From assembly GCA_963780175.1 (NCBI GenBank), contig CAWAAT010000001.1:558001-622000 (forward strand): a DNA stretch of 64,000 bases, read 5' to 3'. Positions within the stretch are counted from its first letter, which is position 1; every line of letters begins with the position of its first letter. Under the pieces are notes generated by a model, which did not search any database, was not told the DNA's origin, and saw nothing but the letters and a program-made list of their open reading frames with translations. Origin of the DNA: Brooklawnia sp963780175 (GTDB lineage: Bacteria; Actinomycetota; Actinomycetes; Propionibacteriales; Propionibacteriaceae). Shown piece by piece: positions 25,592-33,877 of this stretch. The position numbers were made by a program, and so were the translations under genes.

Positions 25592-26571
25592 CACGGCCAC
25601 CTCGCTGCCATCGAGACCGCTCCCAGGGAGGCGACGAACGCGAAGGCCAGGGCATACAGCGCCCAACGGGCGGTGACCTCCTTCTTCACGTCCTCATATC
25701 CGACTTCGCTGCGCATCTGCTTGTAGACGTCGGCGAGCTGGTCGGCCGACTTGGCGTCCATCGCCCGTCCCCCGGTGATCTGGGACAACTGCTCGAGCTG
25801 AGCGATGTCGGGCGCCACGTTCTCACGCTGCCCGTCCACATCGACGTAGCCGTTCATGGTTCCGAAAGCGATGGTGTGGATCGGGATGTCGGCCGCTCGG
25901 GCCCGCTCGGCCGCGGCGGTCGGGTCTGTGGAGCCGGCGGTGTTCTGCCCGTCGGACAGCAGGACGATGATGGCCGGGGCCGGGTCGCTGCCCTCCTCGC
26001 CGGGGGCCATCGCCACCGCACCCAGGGCGGCGCTGATGGCGTCACCGATGGCGGTGCCCTCCTGCATGGTCAGTTGATCGATCACCCGGTTGACCATGCC
26101 ACGGTCGGTGGACGGTGGGGCCAGCACCGAACTGGCACCGGAGAGTCCGACGATCGCCACGTTGTAACTGGGCGGCAGGTCGGCGACGAAGTCTTTGGCA
26201 GCCTGCTTGGAGGCGTCCATCCGCGAGGGCGGCACGTCGATGGCCTGCATCGACAGCGACCTGTCCAGCACCACCACCACGGTGGCGCGTTCCCGTGGCA
26301 CCTTCTCGGTGCCCACCGGACGCGCCCACGCCCCGGTGATCGCGACCAGGGAACACAGGGTCATGATGACCGCGACGTGCCTGCGCCACTGGGACTGGCG
26401 CTGCAGGACCGCCCCGACGATGCCGGTCTGGGTGTAGCGCATGCCACGGTTGCGTTTGAGTCTCAGCAGCAGCAGGTAGATCAGCAGCAGGACCGGCAGG
26501 ATCGCCAGCGCCCACAGGCGGTCGATGTTGAAGAACTCGATGCCAGCGAAGGTGCCGCTCACCTCGTTCAT
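25591..26571 (-). CDS. VWA domain-containing membrane protein (Bat-like, first copy)
   Basis: A 326-aa protein. N-terminal spans (IDRLWALAILPVLLLIYLLL) and a VWA domain with the MIDAS-type DRSLSM motif are followed by a final span. It overlaps the DUF58 gene stop by 4 bp and the second VWA gene by 1 bp. The paired VWA proteins presumably face outward and bind partner proteins through the metal site. The exact substrate is unknown. Confidence 0.88.
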   Translation of the reverse strand: MNEVSGTFAGIEFFNIDRLWALAILPVLLLIYLLLLRLKRNRGMRYTQTGIVGAVLQRQSQWRRHVAVIMTLCSLVAITGAWARPVGTEKVPRERATVVVVLDRSLSMQAIDVPPSRMDASKQAAKDFVADLPPSYNVAIVGLSGASSVLAPPSTDRGMVNRVIDQLTMQEGTAIGDAISAALGAVAMAPGEEGSDPAPAIIVLLSDGQNTAGSTDPTAAAERARAADIPIHTIAFGTMNGYVDVDGQRENVAPDIAQLEQLSQITGGRAMDAKSADQLADVYKQMRSEVGYEDVKKEVTARWALYALAFAFVASLGAVSMAARWP

Positions 26572-27638
26572 CTGCTCACTCCCTGGGGCGGAGTGTGCAG
26601 CACGGCTGCGGTGCGTCGATAGGTGAGCACGAACCGGGCGATGTCGGCGACCCAGTCCCGGTCGGTGCGCAGCCGGATGTGGCCGACACCGGCCCTGCGC
26701 AGGGCTGTGGCCACCCGGTTGCGCTGGGCCTGAGATGCCTGGTCGATCAATTTCCGGGCCTTGGGGTCCGAGGTGTTCACGTACCGCGCGAAGTCGGTCT
26801 CCGGGTCACGGATGAGCAACTCGCCCACGTCGGGGAACTCCACCTCGCCGGCGTCCACGACCTCGACGCAGAGCACCTGGTTGCGAACGGCCAGTCTGCG
26901 CAGCGGCCGTTCCCAATCAGGTGGCGTGTTGGGGTCGAGCTCCTGATCTCCTGGTAGCAGGAAGTCCGAGACCACTATCCGCATACCCCGGCGCCGCTGG
27001 GTGCGGGTGAGCGCCTCGATGCCCTCGGCCAGACCGAGGGTGGCGCCCTGATTGTCCTTCTCGATGGGGTCGTCCAGCATCTTGCCGAGCAGTCCGTACA
27101 GCGCCTGGCGGCCCGATCGGGCCGGGAACCGACGCACGGAGTCGGAGTGCAGCACCATGCCGCCGAACCGGTCGCCCATCTTCTGGCTGACGAAGCCCAG
27201 GGTCGCGATCGCCGCAATGCCCAGATCGCGCTTGGTGACCCCCGCCGTGCCCCAGTTCATCGACGGTGTGGCGTCCAGCAAGGCCCAGACCTCAAGCTCG
27301 CGGTCGGCCATGGTGTCGCGGACGTGTGGCACGGTGGTGCGGGCGGTGACCGCCCAGTCCATCCGGCGGACGTCGTCCTGCCCGGGGACGTAGAGACGTG
27401 CGTCGTTGAGGTCCGAGCCGGGGCCCGGCAGCAGGCCGAGGTGGTCGCCCTGCAGGAAGCCTTCCAGCCTGCGAACCACGGTGAGTTCCAGGCGACGCAG
27501 CGCGGCCTCCGGTGCAAGCTTGTTCAGCGGCAGGGTCGGGCCGGTCGGCTCACGCAGAACGCTGGCAGCCGCGCCGACGTCCCGCTGTCCCCCGGCCAGC
27601 CTGCTGGTCGGCGGTGACTCGAAAGTGGGCCGGCTCAT
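26568..27638 (-). CDS. DUF58 domain-containing protein
   Basis: A 356-aa soluble protein. The DUF58 core is visible as GPGSDLNDARLYVPGQDDVRRMDW, followed by a VWA-like half (ALLDATPSMNWG). It lies between moxR and the VWA genes with overlaps, the standard order for these operons. DUF58 proteins are thought to be adaptors of the MoxR ATPase. Confidence 0.9.
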   Translation of the reverse strand: MSRPTFESPPTSRLAGGQRDVGAAASVLREPTGPTLPLNKLAPEAALRRLELTVVRRLEGFLQGDHLGLLPGPGSDLNDARLYVPGQDDVRRMDWAVTARTTVPHVRDTMADRELEVWALLDATPSMNWGTAGVTKRDLGIAAIATLGFVSQKMGDRFGGMVLHSDSVRRFPARSGRQALYGLLGKMLDDPIEKDNQGATLGLAEGIEALTRTQRRRGMRIVVSDFLLPGDQELDPNTPPDWERPLRRLAVRNQVLCVEVVDAGEVEFPDVGELLIRDPETDFARYVNTSDPKARKLIDQASQAQRNRVATALRRAGVGHIRLRTDRDWVADIARFVLTYRRTAAVLHTPPQGVSR

Positions 27639-27648
27639 CTGTGACCGC

Positions 27649-28707
27649 TCAGCTGTAGGTCGGTTCGTGGCGGTGCTGGGTGTGGCTGGCCGCCCGCTGT
27701 TCCCTGTTCCACACCGGAGTGGGTGCCGGAACCATCGCGAGAATCCGTTCGACCACCTGGAGGGGACTGATGTTGTCTGCGATCGCGTCGAAGCTGAGCA
27801 CCAACCGGTGACCCATGACGTCCCTGGCCACCGTCTGGATGTCGGTGGGCAGCACGTAGTCGCGGCCGTGAATCAGGGCAAGGGCGCGCGCCGCGGACGT
27901 CAGGCCCAGCGTGGCGCGCGAGGAGTTGCCGACCTGGATCACCCTGGCGAGGTCAGGCATGTTGAACTCGACAGGGTTGCGGGTGGCCAGCACCAGGCGG
28001 ACGATGTACTCAGCGACCAGGTTGTGCACGAAGACGTGCGAGGCCATGTCCTGCAGCTGCAGTGTCAGCTCGGGGTTCAACACGGGCAGCGGGGTGGGCG
28101 GGGTGACCGACATGCGTCGCAAGATCTCGAACTCCTCGTTGCCCTTCGGGTAGGGCACATCCACCTTCAGGAGGAAGCGGTCACGCTGGGCCTCGGGCAA
28201 CGGGTAGACGCCCTCTGACTCGATCGGGTTCTGGGTGGCGATGACGATGAACGGCTTCTTCATCGGAAAGGTTGTGCCTGCGATGGAGACCTGCTTCTCG
28301 GCCATCAACTCGAGCATGGCGGCCTGCACCTTGGCGGGGGCGCGGTTGATCTCGTCGGCAAGCACGAAGTTGGTGAAAACCGGGCCGAGCTGGATGTCGA
28401 ACTCTTCCTTGGACGCTTGGTAGACCCGCGTTCCGACGATGTCGGACGGCACAAGGTCGGGCGTGAACTGCACGCGCGCGAATGAGCCTCCAACAACTGT
28501 GGCGAACGTCCGCACGGCCAGTGTCTTCGCGGTACCGGGCACGCCTTCCAGCAGGATGTGGCCCTTGGCGAGCAGTCCCACCATCAACTGCTCGACCATG
28601 TGCTCCTGGCCGACGATGATGCGCTGCACCTGACCGATCGCCTCGCCGACCACCGTGGCGGCCTCGGTGATCGACATCGGACGCTGATCCTGTGGTGTGC
28701 TGCTCAC
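27649..28707 (-). CDS. MoxR family AAA+ ATPase
   Basis: A 352-aa chaperone-like ATPase. Walker A GVPGTAKT is at residues 55-62, Walker B is VLADEIN near 116, and sensor 1 is ATQNP. The MoxR-specific EGVYPLPEAQRDRFLLK segment is present. It is the first gene of the operon with DUF58, two VWA proteins and the PLP homeostasis protein. GAAGCGAGT precedes the ATG. It is transcribed divergently from the membrane protein at 28861. Confidence 0.94.
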   Translation of the reverse strand: MSSTPQDQRPMSITEAATVVGEAIGQVQRIIVGQEHMVEQLMVGLLAKGHILLEGVPGTAKTLAVRTFATVVGGSFARVQFTPDLVPSDIVGTRVYQASKEEFDIQLGPVFTNFVLADEINRAPAKVQAAMLELMAEKQVSIAGTTFPMKKPFIVIATQNPIESEGVYPLPEAQRDRFLLKVDVPYPKGNEEFEILRRMSVTPPTPLPVLNPELTLQLQDMASHVFVHNLVAEYIVRLVLATRNPVEFNMPDLARVIQVGNSSRATLGLTSAARALALIHGRDYVLPTDIQTVARDVMGHRLVLSFDAIADNISPLQVVERILAMVPAPTPVWNREQRAASHTQHRHEPTYS

Positions 28708-28860
28708 TCGCTTCTCCTGTGGCTGGCCGACCCCGGCACCATGTCCGGGGCGTCCCTGTCACGATACCCGCTCTGTGGTTGCGACAGCGCATGTCGCTGG
28801 GGCACCCGGTTGCTGCGGTGGGCTTCGGCTGTTGGCGTTGGTGTGATGAGATGGACGGTG

Positions 28861-29805
28861 ATGTCCGACTCCGCCAACTCCAGCTACACCCCGACCCGTG
28901 CACAGGTCGGCCACGGCGTCGCGCCCTCACGAGCTGAGCTTTCGGACGAACTGCCGGGCGAGCCGCAGCCGTACCCTCTGCTGGTCAGCGACCCACCACG
29001 CATAGGCGACTTCTGGTTGGATGCCAGACTGACCGCCCGTGAATCAGGGGTCGGGTACATCGCCCACGCCGACGGTCAGCCCGCCGTGATGCTGCTGGTG
29101 TTGTCCGAGGGTGCCGCGCGTGACGCCGCGGCACGCGACCGCTTGGCCGGTGAAGTGAACAAGTTGCACGAGGAGGCGGTGATCGCCCGTGGCGGTGACG
29201 GCCAGGACGGCGGCCGGCTCGCCCATCTGTACCAGAGCGAGGCCGACGACCCCGTATCCCCCGAAGATCCGCCGATCGCGCCCTGGGTGGCACTGGCCTA
29301 CGACGCCAGCCCGGATGCGCTGGCCGAGGCGGACCGACTGCTGCGCAGCGTCGACCTCTCGGCCACACCGATGTTGGGACGACCGGCCGGCCCGGACTAT
29401 CGGCTGCACTGGCTGGACGACTCCCGCACGGGTGCCTGGCGGATGTGGCCGATGGGTTGGCCGGGCCGCCACGACCGCGCAGGGTGGGTTCCGCTGGCGG
29501 TTTCCTGGCTGCTGACCATCGTGTTGGGCGCTCTGGCACTGCTCATCGCGGTGTTGCTGTTCCAGAACTCCCCCCCGGAGTCGCCTCAGCCCCCGGTGCC
29601 TACCAACCAGAGCGCCAGCGGTGGCCAGTCCGCGTCCGGGTCGTCCTCTGGGGAGCAGACGGACTCTGCCTCCGCATCGCCCACGCCCGACGACAGTAGT
29701 TCAGCCGGGTTCGATTCCCCGTCCAAGGACCCCTCGATGGGTGCCTCGGGCAGCGGCTCGGCGACCGACACACAACCGCCGCCACCGTTCAACACCAAGC
29801 TGTGA
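28861..29805 (+). CDS. Single-pass membrane protein of unknown function
   Basis: About 314 aa; I do not recognise a family. The N-terminal part (1-208) is soluble and rich in Asp/Glu/Arg, with FWLDARLTARESGVGYIAHA and WVALAYDASPDALAEADRLL as the most ordered-looking segments. One span (about 209-234) is followed by an 80-residue Ser/Gly/Pro-rich tail. If the N-terminus is cytoplasmic, the tail faces outward. Divergence from moxR and a 10-nt gap to the HAD gene suggest a link to either. In-frame starts at 28846 and 28858 are also possible. Confidence 0.65.
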   Translation: MSDSANSSYTPTRAQVGHGVAPSRAELSDELPGEPQPYPLLVSDPPRIGDFWLDARLTARESGVGYIAHADGQPAVMLLVLSEGAARDAAARDRLAGEVNKLHEEAVIARGGDGQDGGRLAHLYQSEADDPVSPEDPPIAPWVALAYDASPDALAEADRLLRSVDLSATPMLGRPAGPDYRLHWLDDSRTGAWRMWPMGWPGRHDRAGWVPLAVSWLLTIVLGALALLIAVLLFQNSPPESPQPPVPTNQSASGGQSASGSSSGEQTDSASASPTPDDSSSAGFDSPSKDPSMGASGSGSATDTQPPPPFNTKL

Positions 29806-29815
29806 GGAGGTGGGT

Positions 29816-30634
29816 GTGAACCCGTTCGACGTGATCGCAACCGACCTCGACGGCACTTTCCTGACCGACGAGAAGAAGGTGCCGGCGCTCAACGCCCAGG
29901 CGGTCCGGGAGGCAGCCGAGCGGGGAATCCACACCATCTACGCGTCCGGACGCCCAGTGCGCTGGTTCCACGTGCTCGACGACCTGGCCGACACCCACGG
30001 GTTCGCGGTGGCGGCGAACGGCGCGGTGACCCTCGATCTGGCCAGCGGCGAAGTGCTGCACGCCCGGTTGCTGGCCCCCGACGTGACCTCGGAGGTGGCC
30101 GGGGAGATCCGCTGGCTGCTGCCGCACGCCTGGTTCGCGGTGGAGTACCTGTCCCAATGGGGCGCCGAACCAGCCAGCTCGGGGCTTGCCGAGGTGCCTC
30201 ACCTCAACGCGCCACTGGACGAGCTGCTGGGACGCGAGCCGATGATCAAACTGCTGGTCGTCGACCCGACCACACCGACCGACGAGTTGGCCGCAGCCGT
30301 AGGAGAGGTGGTCAGCGGCCGGCTGACAGTCACCTTCAGCCACGTCTCGGCTGCCGGCATGCTCGAGTTGTCGGCTCCCGGGGTCAGCAAGGCTCTGGCC
30401 CTGCGCGAACTGTTGACTGACCTGCGATCGGACCCGTCCCGGATGATCGCGTTCGGCGACATGCCCAATGACATCGCGATGCTTGAGCTGGCCGGGTTGC
30501 CGTTCACGATGAGCCGGGCTCACCAGTCGTTGCTCGCTGCCGGCTACCCCGTGGCCGGCGACAACAATGACGCCGGGGTGGGCCGCACGATACTTCGGCT
30601 GCTGAGCGAGCGTGCGGACGGCAGAGCCAGCTAG
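29816..30634 (+). CDS. HAD-superfamily (Cof-type) phosphatase
   Basis: A 272-aa hydrolase. Motif I DLDGTFL is near residue 9, and the C-terminal FGDMPNDIAML carries the motif IV aspartates. The large cap between them is of the Cof/IIB type. The likely role is dephosphorylation of sugar phosphates or flavin/pyridoxal phosphates. The GTG start has GAGGAGG 5 nt upstream, overlapping the end of the previous gene, so the two are cotranscribed. Confidence 0.88.
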   Translation: MNPFDVIATDLDGTFLTDEKKVPALNAQAVREAAERGIHTIYASGRPVRWFHVLDDLADTHGFAVAANGAVTLDLASGEVLHARLLAPDVTSEVAGEIRWLLPHAWFAVEYLSQWGAEPASSGLAEVPHLNAPLDELLGREPMIKLLVVDPTTPTDELAAAVGEVVSGRLTVTFSHVSAAGMLELSAPGVSKALALRELLTDLRSDPSRMIAFGDMPNDIAMLELAGLPFTMSRAHQSLLAAGYPVAGDNNDAGVGRTILRLLSERADGRAS

Positions 30635-30643
30635 GAGAAACGC

Positions 30644-30822
30644 GTGTCGTCAAGCCGCCAACCTCCCACCATCCACACCGTCGCCCAGCGAGCCGGGGGT
30701 GTCAGTGACGGAGTCGCGGCCGGACGCCGACGCCGGGCATCGTGCTGCCGAATCTTGACGACGAACCGCTGGTGCTGCGCCCCGAGGTGGTCTGGCGGGA
30801 GAGCACTGGGCGCCAGGACTGA
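30644..30822 (+). pseudogene. LacI-family regulator remnant (internal deletion, both ends kept)
   Basis: Starting at a GTG with AGGAGA upstream, the first frame reads SSSRQPPTIHTVAQRAG, the start of a LacI helix-turn-helix. About 80 bp later, in another frame, PGIVLPNLDDEPLVLRPEVV and WRESTGRQD are followed by a stop. This matches the conserved C-terminal end of LacI-type regulators (LP..LVVREST). Only about 180 bp remain of a gene that is normally about 1 kb. The two ends are out of frame, so the gene cannot work. Confidence 0.7.
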
Positions 30823-30909
30823 TAGAAGGCCAGCCGGCGGGACTGAGAGCGGGTGAGCACGACCACGTTTCGTCGGCCGCGTGGCGGCCACTAGACTGGC
30901 CGATGCCAC

Positions 30910-30983
30910 GGGGCGTTAGCTCAGCCGGTTAGAGCAAGGGACTCATAATCCCTGGGTCGTGGGTTCGAGCCCCACACGCCCCA
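30910..30983 (+). tRNA. tRNA-Met (anticodon CAT), possibly tRNA-Ile2
   Basis: A complete cloverleaf. It has acceptor GGGGCGT/ACGCCCC, D-arm GCTC..GAGC, anticodon stem AGGGA/TCCCT with loop CTCATAA, and T-arm GTGGG-TTCGAGC-CCCAC. The acceptor is fully paired from base 1, so it is not the initiator. Elongator Met and lysidine-modified Ile2 tRNAs both carry CAT, and I cannot separate them by eye. CCA is not encoded. Confidence 0.9.
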
Positions 30984-31067
30984 CAAGCTGGAATGTGCTT
31001 GTGACTAGGCATCGCTCAAGGTTGTCCCCGCGCTCTGAAGGTCACGTCCGCCGATCTGGACGCCCGT

Positions 31068-31590
31068 TCAGGGCCCAAGAAGTGCGAGCGGAACGACGGC
31101 GATGCCGTCGGGGTTGCGGTAGGTGTGTCGGCCGGTGTCGAGGATCATCCGATCGACCAGGCGGTCGCCCAGTTGGTTGTGGAGCCAGTTCAGGTGCTCG
31201 ACGTCGGTCGGTCTAATGGTATCGGTGAGTTTGACCTCGATCGCGAGCGTGGAACGGTCGGCCGCCTCGACGATCAGGTCGATTTCGTGGTCGGTGTTCT
31301 TTGTGCGAAGGTGCCCGATCCGGGCATCGGCCGCTTCGGCGTAAACCCGCACCGACTAGGCGGCCAACGACTCGAAGAACGCCCCCAGCCAGGTGCCGGT
31401 CGCAGCGTGGACGCGACTGCCCTGGCCGCGCAGGAGCCCGGCCTTGCCGACGCCGACGAGACCGGCGGCCAGGGCCGCGTCGACCAAATGGTGCTTGGGG
31501 GCGTGCGTGAGCCGCTTCAACTTCCTGAACGACGGCGTCCACGCCTCGATATCAACCCCTTCGAGTGCTGACCTGCCTGCGGAGTCAAGG
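31068..31590 (-). pseudogene. DUF4143 AAA ATPase fragment with in-frame amber codon
   Basis: On the minus strand one frame reads DSAGRSALEGVDIEAWTPSF, then APKHHLVDAALAAGLVGV and GAFFESLAA, then TAG, then SVRVYAEAADARIGHLRTKN and DHEIDLIVEAADRSTLAIEVK to a normal end. This is the DUF4143 C-terminal domain of the ATPases fused to a PD-(D/E)XK-like fold (E-IDLIVE..AIEVK). The TAG falls where related proteins have Q, a one-base C-to-T change. The N-terminal ATPase half is missing. The gene is dead. Confidence 0.75.
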
Positions 31591-31809
31591 CGTGGTTGAA
31601 CATGGCAGAGATCGCCATGGTCGGGGTGCTCCTCACACTCCAGAGAACGTCGATGGCTTCGTGTTCGAATCTGGAGTGGCGCGCCGCTTCAGCGCTGAAC
31701 ATCCTCTTCTGGCGCGGTCAGAACGCAGCTCGCGCCTACCACTTCTCGGCCCAGGCACTCACCTTCTGAGCCCTTGGACTTGCGGAAGTGACGGTTCTCG
31801 GCTGCGCGT
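31591..31809. other. Intergenic stretch without a recognisable gene
   Basis: About 220 bp between the DUF4143 remnant and the stop of the serine hydrolase gene. No frame gives recognisable protein similarity and I see no strong hairpin. It probably is further decayed sequence. Confidence 0.4.
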
Positions 31810-32817
31810 TCAGTCAGCCGTGACCGCGGACGCCACCCGGGCCACGACCTGCTCGACATGGTCGCGGCCGGACTCCTCGCTGTCATGCCCGCTGCTCAGG
31901 ATGGCAAGCGTGTAGTTCACCTCTGGACTCTGGATGTAGCCGATCGAGTTCACCGTCCAGGTGGTGGTCAGGTATCTGCCGTCGGGGGCCCAGTGTTCCA
32001 CGTCCATCCAACCGTTCTTCACGGCGATGACGGCGTTGGGAGGGGCCTGCGCGATGATTCCCCAGGTTTGTTCGGGTACAACTTGGCGCATCAGGCCGAG
32101 CAGGTACTGCGTCTCGTCCGGGCCGAGTAGCGTGCCCGACACCAGTGCGTCCATCAGCCGAAGCTGATCTGCGGCGGTGGTTGTACCCAGGCCCCACATA
32201 CCATCAGGGCCCGGCGTCGTTTGGGTGAGACCGCCAGCAGCGGCCAGCATCTGCAGGCCTTCCTCACCGCCGGTCAGGCCCCAAAGGAGGTCCTGCGCAT
32301 CGTTGTCAGACCAAACGATGGCAGCCCGCGCCCAGTCAAGTTCGGCGGCGCTGAGGCCGGCAAGACCTCGCTGGTTCAGCAGGCTGGCAACCGTGGCGAC
32401 CTTCACGATGCTCGCCATCTCGAACGTGATGTCCGGATGAAAGGTGCAAACCACGTCCGCGGAATGGTCATGCAGCGCGAAGCCAATGTCGCGGCCTTCG
32501 ATGGCTACGTACCCGACGCTGCGGGCCTGCACGGTTGCGGCAATCTGCCGAGCGCGCGGCGATGCGGGGTATTCGCAACGGACGCCACCCCACTCCGTGC
32601 TAACCCACTCGCCCGCCTGGAGCTTGCCGAGCGGACGGGACCGATCAGGTTCGGGGGCTTCAACCCACGCGGGAGTCTGGATGGGAGTTGGGGGACCCCC
32701 AGCCTGCTCTTGCGGTGGCATGCCTGTGCCGTGGTAGCTGTGAGCCGCAGCCAGCAGGACCTGCACGAACACCAGAACAGTCAAGCCGCGCGAGCGCCGC
32801 GTGCTCACCCCTATCAC
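31810..32817 (-). CDS. Secreted serine hydrolase, class A beta-lactamase-like
   Basis: A 335-aa protein with an N-terminal hydrophobic signal segment (about residues 11-26). A beta-lactamase/transpeptidase-like domain follows, with Ser136-x-x-Lys139 (SIVK), Ser170-Asp-Asn (SDN) and Lys267-Asn-Gly (KNG). These correspond to the SxxK, SDN and KTG motifs, the last altered. The class A Glu166 region is not obvious. It could be a beta-lactamase relative or a D-Ala-D-Ala carboxypeptidase-like enzyme. It is flanked by remnants and stands alone. Confidence 0.75.
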   Translation of the reverse strand: MIGVSTRRSRGLTVLVFVQVLLAAAHSYHGTGMPPQEQAGGPPTPIQTPAWVEAPEPDRSRPLGKLQAGEWVSTEWGGVRCEYPASPRARQIAATVQARSVGYVAIEGRDIGFALHDHSADVVCTFHPDITFEMASIVKVATVASLLNQRGLAGLSAAELDWARAAIVWSDNDAQDLLWGLTGGEEGLQMLAAAGGLTQTTPGPDGMWGLGTTTAADQLRLMDALVSGTLLGPDETQYLLGLMRQVVPEQTWGIIAQAPPNAVIAVKNGWMDVEHWAPDGRYLTTTWTVNSIGYIQSPEVNYTLAILSSGHDSEESGRDHVEQVVARVASAVTAD

Positions 32818-32982
32818 CTTCTTGGTTGGAATGTACGGCAGGTCTGTCGTGACCGCGTATGCCGAAGATGTCGGACTGGTGAAGCTGCATCACGGCTCGG
32901 GGAAATGCGGGCCCAGTGCTCGACGCTTCTGATGGCCCCATCGGGGTCGGCGCCTCCGCACCCGTAGTGGCTGCTCAGCCGG

Positions 32983-33013
32983 CGAGCCGGGGCCGACTGA
33001 GGGCCCCGGCTCG
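32983..33013 (-). terminator. Hairpin terminator
   Basis: A perfect 12-bp stem CGAGCCGGGGCC/GGCCCCGGCTCG with a 7-nt loop lies 16 bp beyond the stop of the secreted protein gene that ends at 33029. No T-tract. Confidence 0.7.
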
Positions 33014-33028
33014 TCCGTGGGATCATTG

Positions 33029-33616
33029 TCAGCGGTTTCCGCGCCCGAACCCGCCCATGGCGCCGGACTCGTGGGCCGCCACGATCGCGTCAGCTTCGGT
33101 CTGGGTGAGGCTGCCTGCCTTGACCGCGTCGTCGAGCCGAGTCTTGATCTGAGTGGTGCGGACGGCTTGGCGCGCCTCATCCATGCCGTTGAGGGCGTCG
33201 AGCACCGTGGCTCTGTCGAGCTCGAGTTGCTCGGCCAGATAAGTCGCGAGGGACTCATGCTCGGCGATGCGGGCGGTGTCGTCCATGTCGCGGCCGCCAA
33301 CACGCGCGGTGTGGCTGGCACGGTAATCGGCGAGGGCCTTGGTAAGGGCGGCCTCGTCCGTGCCGAGCCTCTCGGCGAGGTAGGCGGCCTGGCCCTGGGT
33401 GCCATAGCCGGCACCCTGACCCATCTGGCCCATGTCCCCGCCCATGCGACCGTGGCCGGTCATGCCGGCCTGAGCGCCGTACCCGAACCCGCCCTGCTGC
33501 GTGGTGGTGGGCGCCGGGGCAGTGGGCTCCGCGTGTGACGCCACAATCCCGAAGGTAGAGGCGGCCACAATGGCGGCACCGGCGACTCCGAGTGCGATCT
33601 TCCGCTGCGTGTTCAT
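33029..33616 (-). CDS. Secreted Gly/Met-rich protein of unknown function
   Basis: A 195-aa protein. A signal peptide (about 1-29, cleavage after ..IVASHA) is followed by a Gly/Met/Gln-rich stretch (GMTGHGRMGGDMGQMGQG). Two helical units follow, QAAYLAERLGTDEAALTKAL and ATYLAEQLELDRATVLDAL, which look like an internal duplication. The ending DAIVAAHESGAMGGFGRGNR is also Gly/Met-containing. I do not recognise a characterised family. His and Met clusters could bind metal, but that is a guess. GGAGTC precedes the ATG. Confidence 0.65.
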   Translation of the reverse strand: MNTQRKIALGVAGAAIVAASTFGIVASHAEPTAPAPTTTQQGGFGYGAQAGMTGHGRMGGDMGQMGQGAGYGTQGQAAYLAERLGTDEAALTKALADYRASHTARVGGRDMDDTARIAEHESLATYLAEQLELDRATVLDALNGMDEARQAVRTTQIKTRLDDAVKAGSLTQTEADAIVAAHESGAMGGFGRGNR

Positions 33617-33877
33617 GATGACTCCTTGGTCTCAGGGATCTTCTTGATACCCAAGTAGACAGGCTCTGTGTGAGAACGACACGTTCCCGACTGTGAAGAT
33701 ATTGTGAAGCCGGGCCGGTCAAGTCGCCTGACAGCGTTGACAGTCAGCCAGCAGCCGTTCGGGGCACTCCCCGCTGCCGTCGGCGTCAACGTTGGACCGT
33801 TGGGCCGCCGCCTCGTACGTGGTGGCGCGGGGCTGCCGCGCCGGTAGTGTCGTGACAGGCAATCGCAGGGGGATGTC

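Noticed and set aside
24632..26571. The two VWA genes as a DNA tandem repeat
   Set aside because: They are diverged protein paralogues and share no long identical DNA.
24632..28707. MoxR-VWA cluster as an antiviral ternary (MoxR-vWA) system
   Set aside because: No effector or other defence gene is adjacent, and DUF58 plus two membrane VWA proteins is the common housekeeping arrangement.
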